Shown in pieces: positions 30,814-44,426 of a DNA stretch of 64,000 nucleotides; positions within the stretch are counted from its first letter, which is position 1; each line of letters opens with the position of its first letter. This DNA is from Heterobilharzia americana. Its lineage: Eukaryota; Platyhelminthes; Trematoda; Strigeidida; Schistosomatidae. The stretch lies in the NCBI GenBank assembly GCA_944470555.2, contig OX104134.1, positions 15,231,248-15,295,247 on the forward strand, written 5' to 3'. The position numbers were made by a program, and so were the translations under genes. Under the pieces are notes generated by a model. The model made no database searches. It was given only the letters and a program-made list of their open reading frames with translations, and was not told the DNA's origin.

Positions 30814-33100
30814 GCGCTAGTACGGGCTCGCATATGTCTGTTCTTTACTGGTCGCAGGAAATAGGATGCAGTGAGGCGCGTATGTGCTCAATTGATAGGT
30901 GAGGACACCAAGTACGCAGTTTGATAGGAGTTAGCCCAGCATTTATCTGAACGTGACAGCAGTGCTAATTCTGAGAAAACCTGGGGCGATATTAGGTCTA
31001 CTGTAGAAACGGCGGTAAAGACAATTGGTAATCAACACTCGGAAGTTAGCAAACGCCATTGGATTTCCGCAACGTCATATAAACTGATCGATGAGAGAAG
31101 ACTGATTCCAACTGGCTCTGACTATGACGAAGGGCGAATGCAACTAGAAAGTAAATTGACCAAGAGTCTTCACGTCGATCGCGAGCAATGGTGAGTGGCG
31201 AAAGCGAGAGTGCCGCGGAAGGAATCAGCGTTGGGTAACACTCAACTATTTAGGCCTATTAGGGATACCGACAAAAAGACAATGGTTGGTTAAACTATCA
31301 CTGAAAAGGATGGAACGCTAATAACCTCCCAGGACAGGTGGATAGGACGCTAGACAGAACACTTTGAAGGATAGTTCAACTGGCCCTCAGAAGCGCTTCA
31401 GTTGCCCAGCACCCAACCAGCCTGGACCTGAATAGCACATTGATGTTGGTCCTCCAACTCTTCCTGAAGTTTAGAAAGGTGTATTAAACGTGAAACAAAG
31501 CAAGGTAGCAGGACCTAACAGTTTGCCACCTGAAGTTTTTAAATGTGGATGTAGGAAATTGCTGATTAGAGTGACGGTCATAATAGTTAGTGTACGGTAT
31601 TCAGAGGTAGTGCCGTCAGACTGGTGTACTTCACAGATCATTCCAGTCAATAAGGAGAGGGAGAAATCTTCCTGTGACAACCATAGGGGGTGCGTTTGAC
31701 AGATATTATATACAAGATCCTATGGTAAGAAGTTATCCAACGCCTAACTGGAGCACAAGAACAGCAAACTGGAGAAAACCAGGCGGGTTTCAGACAAGCT
31801 TGGACGAGGGTGCGGGTTTTGGAATACAGGCCTACCTACTGACCAGTGGTCAACAATTGTCATATTTCTTGACATGAAGGCGGTATTTAACTCTGCCAAC
31901 TGTGAGGTGTTGCGGCAGTGTCTGGTTGTGAAAGGAATACCGAGCAAGTCTATTGATGTTTATGAAAGTTCTCTACTTGAACTCACGCAGCCGTGTCAGG
32001 GCTTATGAAAAGTCATGTGAATTGACGACAGCTAGTGGTGTCCGCCAGGGATGTTCACTGTCACCATTTCTATTTAACTTACTAATCAAAATAACTCTGA
32101 CTCCGCAAGGGTTGACCTACACCCTCAAGGTCATCTGGTTGACTTGGAGTTTGTTAACGCTATGGTCCTGCTGGGTGAAGATGCCAGCAAAATACAAGGT
32201 CTTCTGAACGCATCGAGCAGAAATTTGTGTATGACATGCGTTTCGCATCTGTCAAATGTAAGATGATACTCAAGGACTGATATGCAACGACTCCATGCTT
32301 AATGATTGGGAGTGAAGTAGTGCAATGTATCAGCTACTTCACTTACCTGGGGAGCTGCATCAGCCCAAATGTGGTGGTTGCTGATGAAATCTCAGGTCGG
32401 ATAGAGAAAGACCGTTTGACATCTGTCAAATTGCATCATCTGTAGCGCCAACTGGTGAGATATCTAAGGACGAGTATACTGTCCTGTAACCACTTTCCGT
32501 CCTGTCACACGGCTATGAGACATGATAGTTAGAAGTGAGACGTCAAATGGTGGCAGGGTTTTGTCCATAAGTGTCTTCGTAGCATTGCTCGCGTGTGGTG
32601 GAATCACCATGTGAGCAATGTTGAGGTCAGGCGAAGGATACTAGAGAAAGACAAGTCGATTGATGAAGTTGTGAAGTTAAGTCGATCGAGATGACTTTGA
32701 CATGCACTCTGCATGGTGAGCCACTGCCTACCTTGAATTGCCATGTTAAGGGAAGTTGGATTACGTTGGAAGAGGTTTCAGTGTAACCAGATCGAGACGT
32801 GGCACCAGTCGATCAAGTCCCCTACCATTGACCTGAGCTGTTTGTAGAGATGATTCTTGATGACATGGCTGAAAATCGGTCACTGGCTCAGGGATGTACT
32901 CACTCCCTGACATCTCCTAGAGCTTGGATATTTGTATCAACCTTTATCTTCAAACCGCTTGTTCTCTCACACAACTTTGTCTACTTTGATATCACTCTCT
33001 TTCCATCCACCTGTTTTTTGTGTACTACTGTGAAGTGTGGCAACTTGAGCCGATGCACTTGTGTGCGAGGTTTTACGTTGATTTTGTTAGTCAGTCAAAC
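30814..33100 (+). mobile_element. Family B non-LTR retrotransposon, 5'-truncated copy
   Basis: Plus strand, starting inside the endonuclease C-terminus (ALVRARICLFFTGRRK at 30814). It continues with KTWGDIRSTVETAVKTI, RHWISATSYKLIDERRLIP, KLTKSLHVDREQW, then the RT: KQSKVAGPNSLPPEVFKC (31493), SSCDNHRG (31663), VIFLDMKAVFNSA (31860), SGVRQGCSLSPFLFNLL (32033), YFTYLGSCISPN (32335), DEISGRIEKDRL (32380), and the C-terminal RWKRFQCNQIETWHQSIKSP. The YADD region is lost and several stops occur. The 3' flank (32850-33100) pairs as an inverted repeat with 29957-30368. Confidence 0.8.
32664..33075 (+). repeat. Inverted repeat partner of 29957-30368
   Basis: Paired coordinates sum to 63032. Both are family B 3' ends, nearly identical over about 400 bp and pointing outwards. 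Confidence 0.8.
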
Positions 33101-33300
33101 CCCTATCATATTCTAGAAACTTACGATACAACAGTAACTGCTTTTCCTTTTACTACTATCTAACAGACCCTTCTGGCATGGTAGGACCTCGAGGGAACAA
33201 GCGTTCTGCTAGCATAGTTCTTTGGGTCATTTTGATACCCAAGTCTGACAACGTTAGGGCAGCAGCTTTCGACTGGGAACACAGTTCGACACTACGGTTC
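33100..33300 (+). repeat. Dispersed repeat E, partial copy
   Basis: AACTGCTTTTCCTTTTACTAC, TTCTGGCATGGTAGGACC, TCGAGGGAACAAGCGTTC, GCATAGTTCTTTGGGTCA and AGGGCAGCAGC follow directly after the family B 3' end. Confidence 0.65.
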
Positions 33301-35395
33301 ATCATCTCTTTTGATATATCACAACGATTACTGTTTCTCACGGATACACTTGGCTGGTTTTATTTCCGCCTGCTTTTACTCTTTATCGTGATTAGAATCA
33401 GCTGGAGTAAATTTCGCACTAATCAGGTAGGTCTAAGAAGCAACCGGGTAGTACTATAAGGCCTAAATAAAAGCATGGCTAATAACCCCGTACATATATC
33501 TGTTACGGAGTGAGTGGTATTAACAATCATTTTGGGTTGGGCTGCAGAGAAGCTTGATAATCCACATCCACCGATTAAAATGCAAATACGTACGTGCTAG
33601 GAATAATGAATGATCCGGATCCAAACAGGATCTTTGAAAAAAAATATGAGCAATCCTGTTCAAGGATGGAATAGTAGTTTATGTTTGTCTCTCACTGATT
33701 TGATGTTGGCGATCGTCAAGCAAAGCATCTCTTATGCCTAAACCAAACGCTAGGCAGAAACAGGTGTTTGTTAGAACATTTACAAGAAAGGCATAAGTTC
33801 GTCAGCATGAAATTCCAAAGATAGCCCAAGATCCTTTTTCGACTTATGCAGTATCCTAACCTGACCACTGAGGTCCTTTACTAGTATTTTTAGATTTGGA
33901 TGTTTCACTTTTTATTACGAAACTGACACCTTGTCCATCCATCCAAGTCAGCATAGGACCAGGCGTTATTGCGTAACGGTCCGAGTTGCCACAGCTCATG
34001 TCAGTACATCAGGTAAAAAGGCAGTAAAGTGGAAGATGGAGGAAAGAAAATTCAGCCAAAAGAAATATGAAAAAGAGAAAGGAACGATGGGGAAATGGTG
34101 AGGTTTGGCATGGCGTTAAGATGAGGATAATGCGCCACTGACACCTTGTGGAAAGACAGTCGCCAGCGGCCGTACAGGTGAAAACTACAGGCATCGGCGA
34201 GTTAGTCCTTTTCAGCCCTTACGGACTCATTCAACCAGAAAGCACGTAGATTGTTCAGTGGAGTCCAATTGAACAGTGCTACTTTTATCTTACAAATTAA
34301 TATTACCATACGGTCTCACAATATTGGGTCTGTGATGTCAAGTGGATAATCACACTTAGACCTCTTATGGGTGAGTCAGGAAAACAACTAACCTTCCAGG
34401 CCCGAGATACCACGGTTTTGGTTGACCAGTCATTTTTTAATACAGTGTGAGATTCAAACTGAAAGTTTCCTTATGAAAATTGGAAACTAGGGAACTAAAA
34501 TGTGCTTTGTTGGCTTGTTATCATTAGGGTTGTATATAAATAGAACCTTACAGAAATATCAGGTGGACAGAATGATAGTGAAGTAAGCGTTATTGTACGG
34601 GACAGGGAATAAATATCAGTAACATGCTCAAAATATTAAGAATGAAAGTATACACAAATGCGCCAGCGATTAATTTTTAAGCAAACCGACAATCTGTACC
34701 TGCGGTGAGATAATCAGTAAGAAGGAAGAGGCAAGGGTAAGGAAAGATAATCAGATTTGTCTCATGTAGAGAAATACACACTCGTCTAAAAATAAGTATC
34801 CTTGCTGAGAGGATCAAACAACTTGCATTAGGAGTGAAGGACGCCTCTCGACCATTTCAACTTTCACGACGTATTTAGAATATTGAACATCATTCCAGTT
34901 TTTACTGAAAAGGAGTCATCTGCATACTGACTCGAAGACAATAAGACCAGTCTGTTTAATGATAGTCGATGATAAAGAAATTTCTAAACATGTCTATAAC
35001 TACCAAGTACTGGACTGAAGTGAATATGCTGAATGAACACTATTTGAGACAGAGCGTTAACCTGGTACCTTACAACTGCAGTCTAAACGCCAGTAAAGCA
35101 AAACTTGTATTATATCAGCAATGGGTGTTACGTTAGTGGAAACAAGCTTACACCTAGTAAAGTAGTTCCCATGGTTAAAAGCAGGGTGAAACATGGCATT
35201 ATCAAGCTACACAAGAGGTCGAATTCAAAAGGTGAGTGAAACTCACAAATAAACAAAATTAACTCTGATAAAGAGACAAATATATTGCTTTCAAGAGCTA
35301 ACGGTAGGCAGTTATGAGATATTCAAACACTGCCACAACACCTCACGGTCGACAGAGTATAAAAAACAGTCAACACAAGCCTCATAAAAAACATT

Positions 35396-35396
<1 letters not shown>
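33301..35396. other. Unassigned stretch
   Basis: About 2.1 kb with no coding or repeat signal I can name. Confidence 0.4.

Positions 35397-35426
<30 letters not shown>
35397..35426. repeat. TA dinucleotide microsatellite
   Basis: About fifteen AT units. Confidence 0.95.
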
Positions 35427-35859
35427 CATTAAATATTGTCTTGAACTTACTGCTTATACACGAACGTTGTAACGCACACTTCACCTCGCGCCTTAATGCT
35501 ATAGTACAATGTCTACCATAATCATTGGGTATTAGCGAGTTGGTTTCCTTATCTTTACTTCTTTTCCGGCCAGAATGAATGATAGGTGGTATGTACCCGA
35601 TAATCCAATGTCCAATATTGATAATGCGAGGGTAGAAAACTGATAGTTTTTGATCTCTTGCCTCTAGTTCTTAGGGCCTGGTTCAAGCTGTTCGGTTCAC
35701 TCCTGCAGTGAATGAGGAAATCCCCTCTACCTTCTTGCTTTTAGCCTTGGTGAGGTAGATGTTTTGTGAGTTAGTAAGTTGTAACTTGCAGGATGATTGG
35801 AGAGCTACGGGTTGCTGGGACGTTTGGGGGGCTGCCATGACTCCTGTCTGTGAAGGTAC

Positions 35860-36000
35860 CTGAAAGAGAATAGTAAGGTAGTAGTAAAAGAATGAAGTTG
35901 AAAAGAAGGGAACTGAAGGAAGAGAAAAAGGAAAGGTAGAAAGGGGAAAGGAGAAGAAAAGGAGGGGTGAAAAAGAGGAATAAAAGAGGGAGAAAAGTGT
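35860..36000. repeat. Purine-rich tract (plus strand)
   Basis: Roughly 140 bp almost free of pyrimidines (GAAAGGAGAAGAAAAGGAGG and similar), lying just past the C-terminal end of the family C element, hence probably its 3' untranslated region (pyrimidine-rich on the element's sense strand). Confidence 0.6.
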
Positions 36001-36128
36001 GTGGGAATTGCCCGAATGGTAGCGTGGATTTACTTCCTACTGAAGAATTAGTAGTTACTATGGATGTATTAAGGAGAGAGATGGTGAGTGGTAGGTAGGA
36101 GGGAGTTGGGGGATGGTGAGGTTGGTGG

Positions 36129-38870
36129 CTACCTGAGCACGTCCGTAGCAGGCAGTGCGGCGATATAACTGTCTAACCGTCTCTTGAATGAGTCGACTGA
36201 AGGAACAATAACGATATGTCGCGGTAAGGCATTCCATAAAGCACATACTCTTAGGGAGAAAAAATTGAACCCGAGTACGGTGTTGGCCGTCTGGTGTGCT
36301 ATCTTAATGGGGTTTCCTCGTGAAAATCTCTGAGCTGCAGGCAAAATTTGTTTGCGTGGTCTGCCTGATGGGCGATCTTGTATGCCATAATGTCACCCCT
36401 CTTCCCACAATAACCCAAGGTAAATAAGCTTATATTTTAAGTCTTTCAGGATGCGTCTTTCCCCTTAGCCCCACGACTGATTTTGTTGTGGTTCTTTGTG
36501 TTTTTTTTTCAAGGAGATTTGGGTCTATCTTGAGTGTTGGGGGGCACCGCATTGAAGACCTCTAGAGGCGGCCGCACGTAGGATTTGAAAACGGCAAGGA
36601 AAAGTTTGGGGGTGAGAGCACCAGGCTGTCTACTCAGAAAGTGCAGAATGGCCTTCGCTCAGGTTGTCATACCTTTGTAGTTGGAGCTGGTGTTCAATGT
36701 GTCGGAGAAGTTGAGCCCTAAATCTTTCTCCATGGACACTCTGGTGATAGCATGGTTGCTCAACATGTACTGGAAGTCGGTCGTACTTGCCTCTTATTTA
36801 CTGATGTGCATTACTTTGCGCTTTTCCAGGTTAAAGCTCACGCCATTTTCCGAAGACCAGAGTTCGAGTCGCTGCAAGTTTTTTTGTAGTGCTGTACAGT
36901 AAGCTTCCTCGTTTACCACCCTCCAAATTTTAATGTCGTCAGCGAAGAAGAGGATGGGTGAGGATATTTTTTCTGGCAGATCGCTGAAAAACAGAAGGAG
37001 CAGAAGTGGTCCTAGGATTGCTCCCTGGGAACTTTCTGACATCGACGGTCTCCACTCCGACCTTATTCTATTTACTTTGGTGCAGGAATGCCTCCATTCC
37101 ATGTACTCCTTGAACCAAGAGAGTAGGGGTTCACTTATACCAGCTGACATGATCTTGTGAAGCAGCACTGTGAGTGAGACACTGTCAAATGCTTTGGCTA
37201 GGTTGAGAAAAACAACATGTGCTGGTTATCTGTTGTCCCAGCTTAGTATCCGGTCTTCTCAGGCGGTTAGTAAGTTGAGCAGTATGCACAGTGTTTTCCC
37301 TATTGAGGAATCCTCAGACAGTGTCAGTTACCAGGCTTTCCAAAACTTTCGACACAATAGGGAGTAGGGGAGTTGGCCTGTAGCTGCCAGGGCTTCTTCT
37401 GTCTCCTCCTTTGAAGGTGGGTGACAAGATGGCACTCTTCCATTCGTTAGGGAGTTTGTATGACTCTGTTGGGTGCTCAAAGAGGTTGCAGAGCGGTTTT
37501 GTAAGCACCTCAGCGCAGTTTTTTAGGATCACCGGTTTCGGGTTATTGCAGCCAGGGGACTTGCCTGGACGTAGGTTAGATAGTTTCTCGAACATCTTTT
37601 TCTCTGTGGTTGAGATGTGACAAAGGTATTCCTTATATATGACCTGGTCAGTGTCGTGACGAGTCAGTGTGGATTTAGTGTCGGTGCTAAGCTGGGCTTG
37701 GAAGTGTGAGCTCAAGAGCTCGGTAATCCGCAGACTGCCTAGTGCACTCCCGTCACGACCTGTGACAAGATTCACGCCCTTACTGGTCGACTTCCTTCTC
37801 GACATGAAGTGGTGCAGGTTTTTGGGACTGCTTTGTAACCTCTGCGCCAGGTTTGTTTGATAGGAGAATCTGTCACTACCCACCCCAACTTTAAGGTGGT
37901 TGCGAATCCTTTTGTAGTTCAAAAGGCCAGACTTCCTGCTGATGAACGCCACTTGAAGCAAGCCTGCTTCTTGCTCTGGAAAAGCCTCCTTGTCCCGTGC
38001 TTTGGACATGAGGTTCCTGCTGACAGTCTGTATGTTACCTCCGGTACACTGTGACTGACAGCCCCGGGGATTATTTTATTTACCTACCGGCCATGATACA
38101 TTCATGAGACAGTCACTGGTGGTATCGTAGCTGGGTTTGCTGTGGCAACGGAAGGTGTTGGGCGTCTCCAGTTGCATAGCCTCCCTAGTAATCAAAGAGA
38201 AGTTTTTACTGCGTGCTCACTGAGGCCAAGAAGATGTTGGATGCATACATCCTCAATGAGAAGTTCGTCGTTTGTCAGAACGTAGTCAAGGCATGATGCG
38301 TTTCCGTTAGTTCCCCAGCGTGTGGCACCACCCACTCTGAGGGGCCAGCAGTCTTAATTGCATTTTTCAGCTTGTGACTGAAGGATCTGGTGCGTCTCCC
38401 TTCTGTCTCGAAGAGGATGGACGGGGCGTTGAAGTCACCGGCGGTGATTACGGAATCGTAACCTGCAGAGAAAGTCGTTAAGATTACCTTGATGACCATT
38501 TCCTTATGTGTAAGGGAGCTGGTTGGGGACCAAAATATGACTCCTGGCAGGCACTTGGTACAGTGGAGAGTGAAGTATCACCGTAGAGATTCTGGGAGCT
38601 GGGTCAAAGCGGTATTGCTAACCACCCTTGCCTTTAAACGGAAGCTTACATAGAGAGCCGCTTCGCCTCCTGCTCTGAGCCCGCTGTCCCTGCGGAAGGG
38701 TTCCATGCCAGTAACATGCATCTCTTCGTCGGAGATGTCCAGTGAAGAGCCACAATTAGGTGATAAATATGTTGTCAGAGTGCTGACGCTCACGCAACGT
38801 CTTCATTTCTTCTACTTTCCCTCTTAGCCCCTCAGCGTTGTTGTACATACATGTTACGGTAAGCCCGGTG
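36129..38870 (-). mobile_element. Family C non-LTR retrotransposon, endonuclease and RT (CR1/Jockey-like, defective)
   Basis: Minus strand, broken into several frames. The endonuclease N-terminus TVTCMYNNAEGLRGKVEEMK is near 38835-38780. Its end reads CLDYVLTND and LIEDVCIQHLLGLSEHAVK (about 38290-38200). The linker/RT N-terminus is the 231-codon frame 37314-38009 with LRPGKSPGCNNP and VSKVLESLV. RT core: LAKAFDSVS (about 37200), GISEPLLSWFKEY, GAILGPLL (about 37000), FFADDIKIW (36934). C-terminal LFTLGYCGKRGD and FKRRLDSYIAALPATDVLR (36129-36344) match the usual CR1-type ending. The QG of SGVPQG has become SSQG in this frame, and stops separate domains, so it is inactive. Confidence 0.8.
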
Positions 38871-39540
38871 AGAGGGGAGGGCTGGTTGCGTATTTTCGTG
38901 ACACGAGCGCTTACGTGGTCGGGTCTAGCGTCTCCGGTCCTCACAGGACTAGCATGGTTCCGTTTTTTGCCTTTTATTGTCAATTTGGGTGGGGGCTTTG
39001 GTAGTGGAAGCTTCTTTACTCGATGTATCTGACTCACTGGTCAGTGCCTGTGTGACAACCACTGACCCTAGAGGTCTTGGTGGTTTCCGTCTCTCCTCTT
39101 GCCTTGTGAGTCTGGGCTTACTTCCACACGTGTACTGAGCCACCCATGAGAGCTTTCGCATTATACCATGCGTTTTGAACTGCGAGGAAGGCATATGAGT
39201 CGAATCGAATGGCGAGCAGTCTGGGGTGAGCTGGCCTCAGCAGTCTACTGATGCTGTTGGCCGATGTGCTGTCAGGGCTGACTTTGGTTGAGAGCCATTG
39301 CTATTGTTGACGTCGTGGAGGTATCGATCTTTGCCCCAGTGGTCACTTGGCAGTTCTGGGATCCCATGTACAACTATCGTGTTGTTTCTGTTTGGATTTC
39401 CAACCGCTGATTTTCCCTCCCCCTCTCTTATCGACCATGGCTTGTCACGCCTGGCCAGAATTTTGCGGCCATTAGTAACGTCCGGTTGTCGCGAGGGAAG
39501 GAGGGTGTCTTCGGTCTCTTTGGCAGTGCTCAACGGAACA
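38871..39540 (-). pseudogene. Family C upstream region, ORF1-like remnant
   Basis: Short minus-strand frames rich in Arg, Lys, Pro and Ser (38949-39194, 39237-39533), including RNNTIVVHGIPE, which resembles the conserved stretch of trematode CR1-type ORF1 proteins. No cysteine knuckles seen. Confidence 0.4.
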
Positions 39541-42500
39541 TGTAAGAGGGGTTGGCTTGTCTCGGGGTGCCCGGCTTACAAGAGAAGGGAGATACAGTGT
39601 TACAGGGAGAGCAGGCAGCTTCAGCGTTTGACAGTAATCGGTCCACATTCAACTGCCAAACCGTTCCCTCTGGAACAACAGGGGGTCTGTTGACACGTCG
39701 ACGTTGAGCAAGATGACCGAGTTAGCCCTCCCATGACCTGGGTTCGTTGTGGGCGGCACGCCCGACTTCCCAATGGGTTTGATATGTATTTCTACTGGTT
39801 GTTTCTCGGTCACGGTGTGTGGGATGCCCGAGGTGGGTTTCGCGGAGAGTCTATGGGTCGGTGTCTTTAGGCATGCGCTTGACGTTGTCTGGCGCCTAGT
39901 AGGGGGTACGGAGACTCTACCTAATGCGGTCCTCGCACTTGACTGCGTGCCCGCAGCCGGAGCTCTAGTTCCGTTTCCAGGTCCCTCTGTGTTATCCTTT
40001 AGTGTTAACTCTACTGTATTCGAGGATATTGGTAGCTTTTACGTGGCGGCGAGCATCCCTTTCAGGCTTTCTGTGCGGACTACGGGCAGCTTCCTGCACT
40101 ATGGATTAATGTACCAGAACCATTTGCATGGTTGTCTCTTCATCAGCTTATAGTGTTGTCGGGGGACTTTGGTGTCGCAGTGGCAATGCCCCATCGGTGA
40201 CACAGGTTGCATGCTAATGCCCAATCAACTACCGAAACAATTTTAGTGCAAACACTGCAGCCATTGGGTATCATAATGCGGCCTTCTTTCTATGAAGAAA
40301 GTGCTACGGATTGTGACGAACCGCTTGCGGCTGCCCTGTTCCGAAGCCTTTTACGCCGTCTCCTCTTTTCAGGCGTGCTGTGATCCTTGCCCGAGGTAGG
40401 GCTAGTTTGTGATGGGCCAGCGCTACTCTCTGTCACCTGTCTGATGGCGACTGGAATTCTAGAAACATAAGCACTTCTTTGGAAGTTCGGTGTTTGCCCC
40501 ACCTCTTTGTCTATGGGTAAAGACTACAGTGTTGTTTCGGGTGCTATTGTCCATTTTTGCGCACGACCGCGTTATCCATGTCAGAGCTTCGGATCTGGCA
40601 TTTTGGGAACACAAGTAGATAACAACAATAAGGGGATTGAAGACTGAATATAGTGAAAGGACAGAATACATAAAGGAAGACAGTTTACGTTGGCTTACCT
40701 TCAGACACTTGTCACTTGCTCCCCTTCTCTTGACCAACGATTCTAACCGTAAGCTCCAGATGTGTATGCAAAACCAGGAAAGATGTTTCCTGGGGAATGA
40801 CCCCCAAAGAGAACCAAGAGCTAAGGCAGTTTGGCAGTTGAAGGGGCCAAGAACCACTGACAGGAGGCAGACCGGTCGGTTCAAAGAAATAATGGTGACA
40901 ATTTTCAACTGCTGAAAAGTGGGTTGACGAATAAGCAGCGGTGAAGTGCGTGAAGGGATGGGAGTGCTACCAACGTCCATCTTTCTTGAATTGAGCATTT
41001 CAAGTGGGAGTTTTTCAATGTGGAAAAATCCAAAAGCCGAGGGGTGAAAACACGTCACTATTCAAGGGGCGTGCAAATGCAATCGCTTCGCTTACTTTCC
41101 TTTTTTAGTTTTGACCAGCACACTTAGTAGTTAAGAATCGATTTACCCAAGGGGAAAAGTGTTATTTGTTTCTGCAAAGTAGAACTTCTGTGCTCAGTGA
41201 ACACCATGTCAAAAGATGTTCTTTGGGGCGGTCAGAACAATTAGCAAGAGGATTGAAAGTAGGAGGGCTTTAGATAATGCCTGTGGGATACGAAATAAAG
41301 GATGATAACTACTGATAAGATCGGAAATAGTAGGAACAAATAGAAAGGAGAACGGCAGGAGCTGCGGCTGAAGAAATAGTAAAAACCAAAAATAAAATGG
41401 GTGAAGGAGTGGCGCTACCAGGTGCGTAAATCAAGAGTCATGATGGCAATATTAATGGTAAAGGGTAATGAATACTGTTGGAATGTTAACTCAAATAGAC
41501 GTATAATTTGAACGAGAGGCCTCTGGACTGAGCCGAAAGAGGCAGCCGCTAACTAGGTCTTGATTTCATGGTGGCTCCTAAGGATGTTCTTGGCTGTCAT
41601 GCGTTGCTTGATGCACATGATCGTGGTTACAATGACCGCCCACTCAGGCACTCTAGCCCCTATCCAAATCCGAGTTAATTAAAGATATACTCTTTATTAA
41701 TCAGCATGACGCTTTCCCTCCCCAAGTTTGCAAAAGTGGGGCAAGACGAGGGGGCCTGACTGTGCCCCCCTATACGCTCACGATGAAGGAATAGTTAAGT
41801 GCCATGGATTCTCCTGGCATCTCAGCAGAGCCCTCCAGGACTAATGTGGAACCACGACGTGATCTGCAGCTGGGCCTCAAGGTTCAGCTGGGAGGACAAT
41901 AGGTCGGTGATCTTAAGGACCCTGGTTTAAATCGTGCGATGACTTAACTTTTCATCCCATCCCAGTTTATTACCCTACATTCCTAGTACGAGCCTGCTGA
42001 ACTATGTCTATCTCAGATATTCTCACTGATAAGTATAGATATTATTAAAGTAGAAAATGAAAAGGATGGCTGCAGCATTAGTTGATTCCCTCAATATTTT
42101 CTACCTAGTATTTCGGTTAGTGCATTTGACTTGTCGTTTTACAATCGTTCAGTTTCCCACTGCAGTTTTTGACAAATCAGTGGAAACACCTACTGGTGGT
42201 ATATTCCAGGAAACAAGCACTCTAAGTGAAAACATTTTGTGACCACCGATGGCTTTCAGCCTCTGGTAGGCAAGTGTATTTGGGTCTCCACGACTGTTGG
42301 TATCAAAACTCCCACTTAGTCCTCCAATTCTCGGGTGACCATGATACCAGGGCACCACTAAGGCGTAATTAGGTCGCTGCCTGGTTTGCAATTACTCAGT
42401 GCATATGACAGCTTCAAAAGCTATTCCTGTGAATGATAATAACGACAACTCCAATAATTATTTCACTTGGCTTAAGAGTGGAAAAACAAGTCATTGTGGT

Positions 42501-43580
42501 GGAGAAATGTGGGTGAACCTTGTCAGATGCATCTGTGGATTTATAACCAGTTCGTTATCCTTGTCAAGCTCCCATAACATGAACTTCAAGGCAGCTTTGC
42601 ATCTCTGCACACCATTGGCGGGAAGAAGAAACGCCGAGCTTTCACTTCTTAGACAGTCCCCAATAAGTAGCATAATCAGTCAACTACATGGAATAACTCT
42701 TACTGAAACTCCTGAGACTACTATCTAGGGGATGGATGAGTCCTGTTGGCTGATTGCATGACTAAACGCCAATAAAAACCCTCGGGCCCAAAGGAGTGGT
42801 CATCGCTCATTTGGACGTCTCTGGGCAGGAGGGCGTCAAACAAAACTTTATCAGAGAAATTTTTGATGGCTATATCACCTGCCATTAGATATGGATTGCA
42901 AATAAGGGTGGATTTTGAAGGGATACCGTACCGAAATATTCTCCTTTAGTCCGGAATGTCCCACCGAATTTATGGATCAGCGCTGAAACGTCACTCACAT
43001 TCACAATGCGAAAGAAGAAATTTTACCGTCTGTCCTCGTTTCTGAGGCATACCACTCAGAAGGAATTGGAATGCAAATGATAGTAGTATAATACGCCAGT
43101 CACAAACGTGCAGCCATGAAGGTTGGTCTCCTCAAATATCTTGATTTCATTGGTGATGGATCACTTCTGAGTGTAGTTGCTAATGCGCAATGTCACCCTG
43201 TTTGGCTGAATACCTCTGACTCTCCTTTCTGTGAGCGTGAGCAAACCTTGGTAGCTCTGTGGCCACATGTAGGTCGGTGGCGTCTGCAACCAAATGGATG
43301 ACAGTTTCCCAGGTTGACACATGAGTTTTCAAATTCCTTAAATACGTGGATCCTTCTGGAAGCCTAATATTGTGTTGGTTGCTACATTTCAAAGATGTGC
43401 AGACACTTTGTGTTATCCACCCGTAGATGTCTGAAGTGTAACACCTTACCAAAATGAACTACCTGACGCTTAGAGGATATTTGAGCCGAATTTTCCAGAT
43501 TGATCACTTCCCGGAGGAATTTTCAAACCGACACTTACAACTATCAACAAATACTGATGACTGCAACCCGTTGTACAAAA
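39541..43580. other. Unassigned region between families C and D
   Basis: About 4 kb. A 199-codon minus frame (40459-41058) and a 134-codon plus frame (39749-40153) exist, but neither shows a motif. Part of 39541-41058 may be further upstream family C sequence, since a second NNTVVF-type string appears near 40530 on the minus strand. The rest shows nothing I recognise. Confidence 0.35.
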
Positions 43581-43584
43581 TGTG

Positions 43585-43650
43585 TCCGTTGTGCCTCAGT
43601 GGCCCAGTGGACAACGCTTAGGTGCGTGAAGTGAGGGAGTTTAAAGGCCA
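43585..43650 (+). repeat. tRNA-like A-box sequence (possible SINE head)
   Basis: TGGCCCAGTGG (43600-43610) fits the pol III A-box consensus and is followed by AACGCTTAGG, as in tRNA-derived SINEs. The expected B box 30-60 bp downstream is not clear, so it is a weak call. Confidence 0.3.
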
Positions 43651-44042
43651 CGTCAGTAACCGCTGGGATAGCCAATCGGCCCTCGGTATCTCGGCTGGGA
43701 AGCAAGTTATTTTCAGAGTACGGTTACATGATTTGTTATCCCAGCAGTTGCTAGGGCGCTCTCGAAAGCATTTGGTGGAAGGTTGGGGTCTCCATGGGAA
43801 CAACAACAGACTCAGCAGGATGCGGGTAGATCCAGCTGGCGATGCCTGCGTCCTCGAAGCCACTCTTGGCCTCATTCGAATATATTCGGATAACAAATAT
43901 TTGGGCGGTATCTATGCATCAGCGCAGGGGCCCATATGCCAGCAGAAGTTGGTCAGCTCGATCCGGTATTACAAGGCCGAATAACAAGTATCAGGAGAAA
44001 GAAATACTCTAGACCACGTGAACGTGCTGCATCACGGTATCT

Positions 44043-44426
44043 TTGGGCCTAAACACGTCCGCTACTGACTATTCTATGGGTAAATCTCCAATAAAGGCAC
44101 GCCCCAGTTATGCAAACTCAGCTTCGAGTCGAAAGCTTATTGCAGCAAGCAGCACAGCCAATGGAGGCCTGAAGTCTACTAACCACACCAGCCTAGGTCC
44201 TGGGATATCAGCCGCTCGATATGCAACAGATAAACCAATGCACCCATGGAACCCAACACGTAAAGGTGGACGCAGAAAGCATATAATGATCCGAAGCGAT
44301 CCCGTAATCCCTTCTGGAATTGACAGAAGTACGAACACTAGCTCCACCAAGAAGGCTCTATGCACTGAGCTAAGTCTCACTAGTAACGAGAACAAAAACA
44401 GACGCCACAACAACCTAGTCCTATAG
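44043..44426 (+). pseudogene. Basic low-complexity frame upstream of family D (possible ORF1 remnant)
   Basis: A 127-codon frame rich in Ser, Lys, Arg and Asn with no motif, 400 bp upstream of the family D endonuclease frame. Position and composition suggest an ORF1 remnant; this is inference. Confidence 0.3.

Noticed and set aside
40459..41058. 199-codon minus-strand frame as a gene
   Set aside because: No domain, no splice context and low-information composition; at most upstream family C sequence.
42738..42748. GATGAGTCC as a hammerhead core
   Set aside because: No matching GAAA strand or SINE flank at the needed distance.
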